A DNA stretch of 64,000 nucleotides from Nymphaea colorata. Lineage: Eukaryota > Streptophyta > Magnoliopsida > Nymphaeales > Nymphaeaceae. The notes beneath the pieces are model-generated. The model made no database searches and had not been told where the DNA came from. It saw only the letters and a program-made list of their open reading frames with translations. The translations under genes were made by a program, and so were the position numbers. Below, piece after piece: positions 48,420 through 62,021 of the stretch; positions within the stretch are counted from its first letter, which is position 1, and every line of letters starts with the position of its first letter. The stretch is taken from the NCBI RefSeq assembly GCF_008831285.2, contig NC_045141.1, positions 23,094,742 through 23,158,741 of the forward strand. Direction: 5' to 3'.

Positions 48420-51400
48420 ATGGGTAAGCGATTCCCTCCCCCCTTCTCTCTTTCTCTTTCCGTTCTCCTTGGTTTCTCCATCGTAGATGAGAAGATCATC
48501 TGACCTTGGAGAAATGCATCCCTTTTCAGTGGACGGATTGCGGTTTTAAGTTTTCGATTCGTCCGTTGTCTTACAATTTTCTTGGAAACTACTGGTGGGA
48601 TTGTCTTCGATATTATCCTCGTGATTTTTGCTTCTTGTTATATTTTTTCGTTGCTTGCTAGTTGTTTTGCACGACTTCTATTGTATATGTTGTCTGTATA
48701 TGAATATTTGGTATTGTGCTATTAGTACATGAAGTTACATTCATAGTTCATATCGTTATCGGTTCCCTTTCCGCCGTATATAGGGTTTGGGATCTGCAGG
48801 TATCTGTTTTTTTGGGATTACTGTTAGAAAATTGTTGTTTGCTGGAGAAATGGTGAGGATGAATATACTCCATCGTATGGTTTGATTATAATGGACAGTC
48901 AGTAATGATTGATATATCTGAATGAAGTGTTGATATATCACTACGTAAACCTGTAATTGAATAATTTTAACTAAAAGTAAACCTGTAAAACGTCGTCGCG
49001 TTTCTGAAATTATAACCGGGGGCAACCTCGATGACAAAGCAGTGCACCGGGCTCAAGCAGACGGCCCACATCCGGTTCAAATCGGACGGACATCGTTCAT
49101 CTAAAACCAAAACCCTGAAAAACCTAATAAAGCGTCGCGGGCGTCCGCCTCTTCCCCTCCGTTCAGGCACAGGAAGAGGCGGGGAGGTCTAGGCTTTCTG
49201 AGCTGACGATGGGTAAGCTCTCTGTCTCTCTGTCTCTCTCTCACACACATGGACGAGAATTGTCTCGATACCGTCCTTGTCTTCTTCATCGTGTTTGAGG
49301 ACTTCTCATTTTGGAGAAATGCAATTCCTTGCTAGTCAATTATGATGGTTTTTTATGCGTTTGTTCTGTTTACTGACCGTCGTTCAGGGGGTGGGATGGG
49401 TGGCGGGAATGCTTGTGAAGTGTCTTCACCGAAGTCTGTTGTAGTTTCTGCTGCCTACCTTACCTCCTCTTTGATAAAGGTTTCCCACCATTTGTCTTGC
49501 ATTCTCTTTTGTGATTGGTGGCCGTGGCGTTTCTTTCCTACTGTATCGATGCGTGATCTTACGATATGAGCTTGGGTTTGTGGTTCCATTGACCGCCGTA
49601 GTTTTCTGTGGGTTTGATGCATATTACCTTTTTATTTTCGGCTACATATGCTTGTTTTTAATGTGTTATTAGATTAAGATTTGGTTTTCTTTGTTCCCAT
49701 GTGTAGAATTTCGTGGCAGTTTTGACTTGAAGTGTCATGCTTATTTGATTTTGATTTTTCATTTTATGATTTCCGTAAGACTGCTGTTGTTTGGCCAAGT
49801 AGCGATCTTTGAAAGCTGAGACGTGCACTGATATTCTAAATAGATGAAACAGCTGATTTGTCTTCTCTTTGTGGTTTTGTTGCTTTTAGATTATTTGTCC
49901 TTGTCCTGCTGTGCCGCTTGGGAACTCTTCAATGAGTTCTTAGTGATACATCTGCTGATTGTTCGATCTGCTTTTGGTGGATATTGTAACTTTGCATTCT
50001 GTATATATTTTCTTTAATACTTGCTGTGTGTATGTGCACACTGACACAAACATGTGTCTACTTGAAGATGTTGTTGCATAAGAAGCCTCAATAGGTGAAG
50101 CACTGAAACCTAATCAAGGTTTACGTTCTGTCGTTTTGCCCTCAATGGTTGCTATTAGTCTCTCGGTCTCGTTATTAATGGTGGATGATGTTATGTTATA
50201 TTAAAACTACATTTTTGAAATTGAAAATAACTTGAATGAATTTAGGGTACCAATGCATTTTGAACTGGGTTGAGAACATTCTCATCATCTAACAAGTCGG
50301 GTCTCGTCTCCTTTTTCAATAATGGTTGAATTTTTTTTTGGTTGTCAAGAAGCAATGAGTAGGAATATATGTAGTCTTATAAGTATTATCTGACTGCACC
50401 AATCTATCTGTAGTTGTATTTGTTAGACAAAGGGTGAAGGATGAAATTTCAATTTTAATCTGCAAAATAATGAAATGACAGTTTCTACATTTGTTCAATT
50501 GGTTCTACCTTGGTCCGGACGGTAGGATCATTGGGTTTCAAGGAATGTAAACTCCATATTTATATATGAGGCTGAAGGGACAATAATATGTCATAGACTT
50601 GATTCAGGAGTTTAGTATCCTCATGATTCTGAAGTGACAATAATATGGCATTGACATAGATGATTCAGGAGTTCACTGTCCTCATTATTATGTTATGTTT
50701 AGGGGCTTACAAGTATGTCTCCGAGTTATGGAGGAAGAAGTAATCTGATGTCATGAGATTTTTGCAAAGGGTGAGGTGCTGGGAGTATCGCCAACAGCCT
50801 TCAATTATGCGATTAGGACATGAAGTTAGGTTCATAGTTCAAATCGTTATCGGTTCCCTTTCAACCTGTATATAGGGTTTGGGATCTGCAGGTATCGTTT
50901 GGGATTACTGTTAGAAAATTGTTGTTTGCTGGAGAAATGGTGAGGATGAATATATTTCATCGTATGGTTTGATTATAACAGATTGGAACGAAGTGTTGAT
51001 ATATCACTACTTAAACCTGTAAGTGAATAATTTTAACTAAAAGTAAAAATGCCGGGAAAAGATGCAAATGTTAAGAGGAAATAATGTTACATTGGTGTGG
51101 TATCCAAAACCATGCGTGGCTAGTCATATTGGATAATATGAGATCGGAGAAACAAAATGCAGACCGTAACATCAGCCTTCGATTATATTATTAGACTTTT
51201 AAATCCAATATAATGTCGAGAAAAATGTTATGTTATCACTCAACAGGCTGATCTGGTCTTTCGCATGGAGTTATCAAAATTTATTTAGATTTTAGAGTTT
51301 AGACTTGTTTCAAACATTTTTTTCTTTTAAACTGAAGAGATTGTTGTGTCAATGAAAAAAATGCCCAAATGATGCTCAATTGAGATGAAAGCTGAGACTT

Positions 51401-54400
51401 TACGGCAGTATTAGGTTATGTATGGCTGTTGATTTATATCCTCTTTTAAGTCCTAATCAGTAGGAAACTGTTTCTTGATATAACTGCTGATTGTTTGGTC
51501 TTTTGTTGGTGATGTACATTGGGGTGCTTGAGTGTGGATTTTGTATAATGTGCAGAGTGAACTTGGTCATGTTTTTAATTGGGCTGAATTCTGAGTCCAT
51601 TCTGATCTCTGATGAAATTTCTATCAACATGTGAATTGAGCTCCTTTTTCCAAGGATTCTTCCCAAGTAGTTACCAAGCAAAGAATGTTTGTGTTAAAAT
51701 TTTTAAAGAAGAAAATGATAGCAAGGATTTTGAGTATCCTAGACACTACCCAATTGTTTGATGGAAATGGGACACCGCCCCACCAAAAAAGATTGAGCAG
51801 GGGCTGAACTTCCTCTTAGTTTCTAAAGGAATAAAATGAAAATTTACAATCTATTAGACTCATTACGTATTCTACTTATGAACCTGTTTAGGAAATGAAT
51901 TACTTGACTTGTGGTATATTCAGGAACCTACAAGTATGTCATAGAATTGTGGAGGAAGAGTGCTGACAAGGCTCGCCATTTAGGCTACAAAGCCACACAG
52001 GTAATTTTCTTATTATTTACTGCTGTGCAGTTTCAACATTACTTTTTTCAGATGTTGCAGTATGAAAACCTGTTTGAAATTTAGTGTTTTTCCACTTAAT
52101 TTCTATATTGCACTTGTGATTCAGACTAGTATTACTACCTCTACTTTGTTTTATTGACTATTGCTCGTGAATTGTGATTGAGGCGGCATTTGGAAGGCCT
52201 TGTGATCATTGGATTTCCTTGAGCTTTTAGAAAGAAAAAAAAATGTCCTTTCGAAAGTTGAAGCTTCTTACAAGCCTGATCCTGTCATCACCAATCTCAG
52301 TTTTGATTCCCTGTTCATTTTTGTGAATGCCGATGCTGCCTGATTGAGCAAGCATTGTAAGAATTTGCCCATTTCTCTGCTGTTTCCTATCTTTTCTGAT
52401 TGAGGTTCTTGATTGCTCTGTATGTTAATAATTGGCAATGTTTCTATAGCTGCTGCTACTCTCTTGGGGACATTGATTTGTTTTTTAATGCATATTTCAT
52501 TTTGGATTTCTACCAGTGATTACAGAAAAAGAAAAGTTGAAAGGGGATGCAAAAAATATAATATTCATTTTCTAAAAAATTCTGCAGTATCTCTTAATCA
52601 TAGTCCCACATACTGAACTCAGTTATACATTGGCGAGCCAGAATTTCATACCAAATCTCAGAAAATGTAGGTAAAAAGTTTAAATATGAAAAAATTGCAA
52701 AACATACTTGATCAGTGGGCTATTATGCACTCTTTCAAAGATGGTTGCTTCGTTTCAAACCTCCTGTTTGTCTCTGCGCCTTACCTCCTTTATCTCCTTT
52801 ATCACTGGGCAATCATTTTGGGGCCTTAGCTGATGATATGTGCTGCTTCCCTCTTGATGATGAAGCTTATCCCTGTCTATGAGCGATAATAAAAAAAAAA
52901 TAATGAGAAGAAATAAGGAACACTGTTTCTATTATATAAGAAAGAAACCAGAAAGTAATAAGCAAGTTATGAAAACAGTTTACAAAAGGCTGTTACATTT
53001 TCCCTTTGATATTGTTTTAGGAAAATCTCACTTTGATATTGCGATATTTTCAAAATATCACTTATCTGTGGCACACTCTTAGCTTGACATTTCATTACCT
53101 TGAGGCTTTGCTAATTTATTATATTTCTGATTTAGTGGAATCAACTATTATTGTTTTGCTATTTCGTTGGTGAATAAATAGTAGTCGAGTTAATTTATAT
53201 TTCAATCTGCAAAAGCAAGTGTATTTTGCTCAGCATTGGCAACATATGGAAGGGAAGCAGAGTCAATTTCCAAGCATATCATACCAGTTTTAGTTTCATC
53301 TAGTCCCATAACAAATTAGAGCTCTCTATGCAACACCTTTTTTGTTTATTTGGTTTATGTCCTTGAAATGCATGCCTCACATGGCAATTTCTTTGTTCAC
53401 CTTTTTGAGTGTACAAACTTTGCATTATTGGACAGAAACAACTATAGTATCCAATTGTTTCTAGTCTGCATGTTTCTTGCTGGCTATATGTAGAGGTTTG
53501 TTTTCAGTTTGTCAAAGATTTTGTATATGATGTGAATGCAGTCAACTGTGTATTCTACTTAGAGATTTATGAAAATGTTAAATAACAGGATGGATGTGCT
53601 CTCTATTCTGGTGTCAGTTATGTTGGTAGTTTGGTCATAGAAAGCCACTGCCAGCTTTTGTCCAAGCTCTATGGGACAAAAAATTTTAATCATTGTGACG
53701 GCCTTGCCTTTTTTTGTTTTCCGTTTGTTCAAACTCTGAAAAAAGGTATTAATTCCTGTTTTCTTTTGTACGTTTTGTACCTATAAGCTTGAGTTTTTAC
53801 CTTCTTTGAGTCTACCAAACTTGGGTGCTTCCACAGGAATTAGGGAATCAGTGTCCATATTTATTACAGAAATGGTGATGTGGTTCCTTCTTTTGCAGGC
53901 TCATCCAGTTCCTTCATCTTTTGTGTTGAAGCAAGAGCATGGTGATGCTTGGTCTGCTGGTTCAAAGTCTCTAAGGGCATTGGCTTTTCTTGGTGCGGGA
54001 ATTTCAGGAATTCTAAGTTTTGCAAACTTGGCTACCGCTGATGAGGCAGAACATGGCTTGGAATGCCCAAGTTATCCTTGGCCCCACAAGGGGATACTTA
54101 GTTCCTATGACCATGCATCGTAAGAAGATGCTTAATCTTTGTATATTCTGTTATACCTTAGGAAAGAAAATGAAGAAACCTTTCTTGTTAAATATACAAT
54201 TTAAGTTTATCAAGGTCCATGCATTATCAATTTTCCGTAAGTGCAAGGTCATGCAATTTTGATGCTTGGAAATGCTTGGACATTTTTTTGCTTCCTGTTT
54301 CTTTAACTTGATGTTAGATAACTCTTCCTATCCATTTGCTTTTCAGGATATTTATTTGTAGGTTTAGCAGTCTTATGAATATGCTTGTAGAATATTTATG

Positions 54401-55813
54401 TTGCCTGTAACACACAAATGTAGGATTCGTCGAGGTCACCAAGTTTATCAGCAAGTTTGTGCATCCTGTCATTCAATGTCTCTGGTTTCATATCGCGACC
54501 TTGTTGGTGTGGCATATACTGAAGAGGAAACAAAGGCGATGGCGGCTGAGATTGAGGTTGTTGATGGTCCCAATGATGAAGGTGAAATGTTTACCCGACC
54601 TGGGAAGTTAAGTGATCGTTTCCCCCAGCCATATGCTAATGAACAAGCTGCAAGGTTTGCTAATGGTGGGGCCTATCCCCCAGATTTGAGTCTTATTACA
54701 AAGGTGCAATTCTCATTATGATGCTTGAAGAGCCTTCTGGGTTTTCCTTCAATCTCAAATCTCTCTTACTGTGTTACCTCTTCTCGTTTTCTTGGGTGTT
54801 GTGCAGGCTCGGCACAATGGTCAGAACTATGTTTTTGCCCTTCTCACTGGCTATCGTGAGCCACCAGCTGGCATATCGGTAACTAACTAACTCTCTTGCT
54901 CATAAGTTGTGTTGTTTATGCTTTTTCTATATTTTCCTTGGTGATGATATCTATAATGGAATTACAGATTCGAGAGGGGCTACATTACAATCCTTATTTC
55001 CCAGGTGGTGCCATAGCCATGCCACAAATGCTCATTGATGGTGCAGTTGAATATGAAGATGGTACACCTGCAACAGAAGCACAGGTAATATTATTTATGT
55101 TTTACCCAAATTTTCTAGTTTTCTGCTTTCCTGAGAGGAATATAGAATATTGAATGTTTCTTTGGTTGACATGTTGATCATGACTGTCAAATATGGCCGG
55201 CCTTGTTGCTGTCTACTGTAAAGAGAATTGTGTATGGAATTGATAGATGTTTCACTAGTAAGGGCCTTAATTGACCAAAAACTGCACTCTGTACTTTAAG
55301 CAATAATAAGATTAGCAGAATTAGCGGAGGTGGGATGTTTGATTCAGAACTTGGAATATGATAGAGAGAGAGAGGGAGAGAGAGAGAAAGAGTGAATGCA
55401 AATGTGTGAAATTGCATACTTCCATGTATAGTAGCTGCCATTTTCTATCTTAGCACTGCTCAGAGTATCTGCAATTGACATTTGAATGATGAATTCTGAA
55501 CACTAACTCAACGAGTGATTCTCAGATGGGGAAGGATGTGGTCACATTCTTAGCATGGGCAGCAGAGCCTGAGATGGAGGAGCGGAAACTGGTAAAGTTG
55601 TTTTGGCTTAGCAGTAATTTCGTTTGATTTTTATTATCTTTCATTTGCTTGATGGATGTGCAGCTTGATTTCTGGTTATGATATTTCTTCATGCAGATGG
55701 GTTTCAAGTGGATATTTGTTCTCTCGCTTGCTCTTCTTCAGGCTGGTTATTACCGCCGGCTAAGATGGTCTGTACTCAAGTCACGCAAGCTTATCGTCGA
55801 TGTTGTTAACTGA
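48420..55813 (+). CDS. CYC1: Cytochrome c1, mitochondrial, with an L15-derived presequence (predicted chimera)
   Basis: Haem subunit of respiratory complex III, anchored in the inner mitochondrial membrane. Conserved exons: 53899-54119, 54424-54703, 54807-54878, 54968-55084, 55526-55591, 55697-55813 (290 residues). Visible: inner-membrane sorting stretch [21 protein letters not shown], haem-binding CASCH (about 113-117), [15 protein letters not shown], axial Met in GGAIAMPQ (about 236), and C-terminal anchor [15 protein letters not shown] (about 280-294). The proposed 5' exons are 48420-48423 (ATG G) and 51924-52000, homologous to L15 exons 1 and 2. They add 27 residues and give 317 in all (Arabidopsis about 307). 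Exon 51924-52000 ends in phase 0, exactly what GCT CAT at 53899 requires. No native presequence exon was found between 47.8 and 53.9 kb. The cytochrome part is certain; the L15 joining is a strong inference. AATAAA at 56049 is a candidate poly(A) signal. Confidence 0.85.
48728..48977 (+). repeat. Left copy of a 250-bp direct repeat flanking the nested L15 pseudogene
   Basis: ACATGAAGTTACATTCATAG through TTTTAACTAAAAGTAAA matches about 50816-51050, with small gaps. The two copies bracket the L15 pseudogene block exactly. Confidence 0.9.
48978..50815 (+). pseudogene. Truncated ribosomal protein L15 copy nested in the chimera's intron
   Basis: Closely matches 58439-60232 (intact L15 promoter, exon 1, intron 1 and most of exon 2). 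Exon 1 ATGG is at 49209-49212. Exon 2 starts at 50703 and reads [13 protein letters not shown], then TAA at 50741 where the intact gene has CAA. Homology stops near 50808, within exon 2, where unrelated sequence follows. The telo-box is mutated (TAGGCTTT at 49190) and the TATA box is degenerate. It has no exons 3 or 4. A dead, fairly recent duplicate. Confidence 0.92.
50816..51050 (+). repeat. Right copy of the 250-bp direct repeat
   Basis: Begins ACATGAAGTTAGGTTCATAG at the point where L15 homology ends and runs to TTTTAACTAAAAGTAAA. See the left copy at 48728. Confidence 0.9.
51924..52000 (+). other. Shortened L15 exon 2, proposed presequence exon of cytochrome c1
   Basis: Flanked by TATATTCAG and GTAATT. 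The intact L15 exon 2 is 167 nt and this one 77 nt; the missing 90 nt are exactly 30 codons. Retained parts match both ends: [12 protein letters not shown] (intact [12 protein letters not shown]) and [13 protein letters not shown] (intact [13 protein letters not shown]). The donor matches the intact gene for six bases. Reading from ATG G at 48420 there is no stop. Basic residues K5, R12, K13, K17, R19, K24 against E9 and D16, with V7, L10, W11, A18, L21 on one helical face. Confidence 0.85.
52001..53898 (+). other. Intron between the presequence exon and cytochrome c1 proper
   Basis: 1898 bp, AT-rich, ending in a clear polypyrimidine acceptor CTTCTTTTGCAG. No L15 exon 3 homology and no typical cytochrome c1 presequence exon were seen. 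An in-frame ATG at 53872 sits in the acceptor region (MVMWFLLLQ before AHPVP). Confidence 0.6.
55360..55396. repeat. (GA)n-rich run in cytochrome c1 intron
   Basis: GAGAGAGAGAGGGAGAGAGAG in the intron between exons 55084 and 55526. Confidence 0.85.
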
Positions 55814-58375
55814 TCTCATTCTTGGAGGATTCTTGAATATTTTCAATCGGCAATAATGTGCACCCTTGGTCTGGTAAAGCACACATTGCTACTGTTAATG
55901 TTATATCTCTGTTTTGCTGGCAACTTTTGCTACATTTGTGCAGTCTGCCTTCTGAAACTGTTAAAACCAGTATTCTAGAATGCCAATGGGCAGGATCCAG
56001 TTTTTCTATGGAATAATGTAGCTTATTTTCAATTTTTGTCTCCAAAAGAATAAAATTTATGAAGACAGGTCTTACCATATTTGCTGCTCTGCATACTGCC
56101 GTCTGGGTGCTTGAGATGATGCTGGATATAAAAACATTCCGCTTAGTTTTTTGTTTCTTTCGATAATTAGAGAATCATCCTTCGGGCAGTAAACCTGGCT
56201 TCTTTGGTTTAAACTGCTGCACCTTTGGTCAACTTCCCAACAGTGTAAAAATTTGAACTGAAGGCCCCATCTACCCGAGAACCTTTACCCAGACAAGCAC
56301 TACCTTCTGCCTCGCAAGGCCCCATCTACTTTGGTTATTGATTTAATGTCAATCCCAGTGTTTAACTGTTGATGCTGAAATTACCACCGAAGGTCCGAAT
56401 CGCGGTGGTTACTCAGCGAGTTATCCGACATCACATAACCTCTTAATTACGCATGTTATACAGGGTCTAATTTGTGGCGTCAAGGCTCTTTTGGCAACAG
56501 CAACAAGTGGTTTCACGAATCTGTTCTAAAAGTTGGGGCAAATTGGTGGAACATTGTAACAATGCTTTTTAACTTTTACTCACGTTTTGGAGTAGGTTCA
56601 TGGAACGGTAACAACAGTTGCCAAACAGACTGACCTTAAAACTCCCTCCTTTCTTTAGGGCCAGTGCTTTTGTTATTTGGCCTGCGGGCTGTGGTATGGA
56701 ATTCTTAAATATGTACGTATAAGAATCCTGTAAGCTCATGCCAGTTTCACGAAAGTTATTCGATAGTTTGAGCCAAGGCGGTGATCGTACTAGCGTGCTA
56801 TAAATTTCAGGGTCGGTTTTAGTTTCACTTGTTTTAAAACGAAATTGCACGTCAAAGTCCAGCAGCATCTCTAATTGAAATCACTTGTGAAGTGATCGTG
56901 TATAGCAAAAACCTCTTAACTTGTTGGAGGTCTCCAAATTGTAATATTTCAACTACTGAGCTTGCAGGTTGTCGTATTAAAGTGAATTTTATGTCTCCAC
57001 CGGCAGTACGTCTGGTTCATTTCTAAATTGCAGATTCAAGGCTAACAATACAAAACCAAGATCATGGCGTCAATGCTCATGCCGTTGAAAATTCTTCAAA
57101 TGAAAATGTTCTTGCGTGAAGATCATAGTCATGTTTAACCTTCGTTGGTTTTCACTCTTTCACGAGTCAAGCCAATGGATGTGTCAGCTGGGTTTGGTAA
57201 GGTACACTCAAAGAGCTTTACAACCGATTCTTTCTGTCAATGCAAAGTATTGGGTGTTGCTCTCGTGAATGGTTTATGACCATTTTGAAAACTGAGGTAT
57301 TCTCCAAATGATACGGTATGTAAGCGGCATACCCAAGTATTGAGCACTGGTGTAAATGAATTGGTCATGGTCTTATTTATGTTGGGCAGAGTTACCCCGA
57401 AAAAACCGAACTCGTCACCAGGGCCTAGAGCTGCTTCAAGACGAAATGAAACCGATGACCAAACTTTCACCAGTCCAACTAGTTATGCTATGCCCTTCAA
57501 GACATTGTATACTATTGATTGCCGGATTTCACAACTTTTTTGGGTGCAAGCTGGTATCAGCTACTATATACCATTTTTTCAGGTACTTTTTCAGATCAGA
57601 CCACCAGATTTAGTACAAGAATCAGATTCAATGCTCGAACCTAGGAGAGTGCTTTGTCAAAAACAGGGTTGAATCTAGGTCTGAGTCTCGCCACCTAAAA
57701 GAGGGTTGAATCTAGGGCAAAGTCCGGTACGTTGATGATGCATGTGCTTAAAGGGTGGTGGATTATAACATGCCTGTTTTAGGTTTATATTTGTCATGGT
57801 CAAAAAAAGTTTATAAATCTGAGTGTCGTTCTACTGGTGGTTAAGGTGAATTATAAGCGAGGGCTGCATGGTCACTCACGGTGACCGGTTTGTGGACGTC
57901 ATTGAGTTGAGAATCTTGAGATCCTTGGGGAACTTGAGACCGATCGAGGCGTTAACTTTACTGGAAAGGTAGATGGTTTTTACTAATGAATGGAAAATGA
58001 ATGTAGGTAGACAAACATGATTACGATTAGAAAGTAATCTTATATATCAAAACTAACATTAAAAGTAGGAAAAACATATAAGTTTAAATTATTGAACATT
58101 TCAAAAAGTATGAAATAAAAGGAAGCCTTAAAAATTCAAAAATATGAAAATCAATAACAGTGTAGAAGTTTCAATCAACTAAAGTTCATAATTAATAAAA
58201 ATGTGTTAAAAAAGTCGATTACAAATTGAGTTGATTTACCTAGTGCAACTCTTTCCGATAAATTCGATTCCAATCAGGCGGTGCTATTCAAATTTAAGAT
58301 ATCTCTGGTATATGCAAGAACTTATTATTTTTGTGCTCTTAAAAGTTTAAAATTTGAAGATGTCACGATGGGTTT
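55814..58375. other. Cytochrome c1 3' UTR and intergenic DNA
   Basis: After the poly(A) signal candidate at 56049 no gene is supported. The overlapping frames at 57237-57672 on both strands have no recognised domain. Confidence 0.5.
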
Positions 58376-58440
58376 CGTGTGGATTTCTGATGTAGTTACT
58401 GCCTAAGCTGTCCTGGGTTCGAGCTTTCTCAAAGAAAACT
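58376..58440 (+). mobile_element. Possible SINE-like relic upstream of L15
   Basis: GGGTTCGAGCT (58414-58424) resembles a pol III B box, preceded by GTAGTTACTGCC at the right distance for an A box. It directly abuts the start of L15 homology. Weak. Confidence 0.2.
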
Positions 58441-58448
58441 TATAAAAA
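58441..58448 (+). promoter_or_regulatory. RPL15: TATA box of the intact L15 gene
   Basis: TATAAAAA at the 5' edge of the L15 homology block. The nested copy has TGTAAAAC at this place. Confidence 0.5.
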
Positions 58449-58520
58449 GTCATCGCGTTTCTGAAATTACAATTGAGTAAGGGGGCGATCTCGATAAGAA
58501 AGCACCGGGCTCAAGCAGAC

Positions 58521-58526
58521 GGCCCA
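58521..58526 (-). promoter_or_regulatory. RPL15: Site II element (TGGGCC) of the L15 promoter
   Basis: GGCCCA on the plus strand is the TCP-binding site II motif, common in plant ribosomal-protein and respiratory-chain promoters. It is paired here with the telo-box TAGGGTTT at 58651-58658. Confidence 0.6.
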
Positions 58527-58669
58527 GATCCTCCGGGTCAAATCGGACGGACATCGTTCATCTAAACCCAAAACCCTGAAAAACCTAATAAAGCGTCGCG
58601 GGCGTCCGCCTCTTCCCCTCCGTTTAGGCACAGGAAGAGGCGGGGAGGTCTAGGGTTTCTGAGCCGACG

Positions 58670-62021
<3,352 letters not shown>

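Noticed and set aside
48420-52000. A second functional ribosomal protein L15 gene
   Set aside because: Only exons 1 and a 90-nt-shortened exon 2 are present; exons 3 and 4, carrying most of the protein, are absent before cytochrome c1 begins.
52243-52300. ATG-led stretch ([19 protein letters not shown]) as a native cytochrome c1 presequence exon
   Set aside because: It looks vaguely like a targeting peptide, but it lacks a convincing donor in the right phase and an upstream leader; kept only as an alternative to test.
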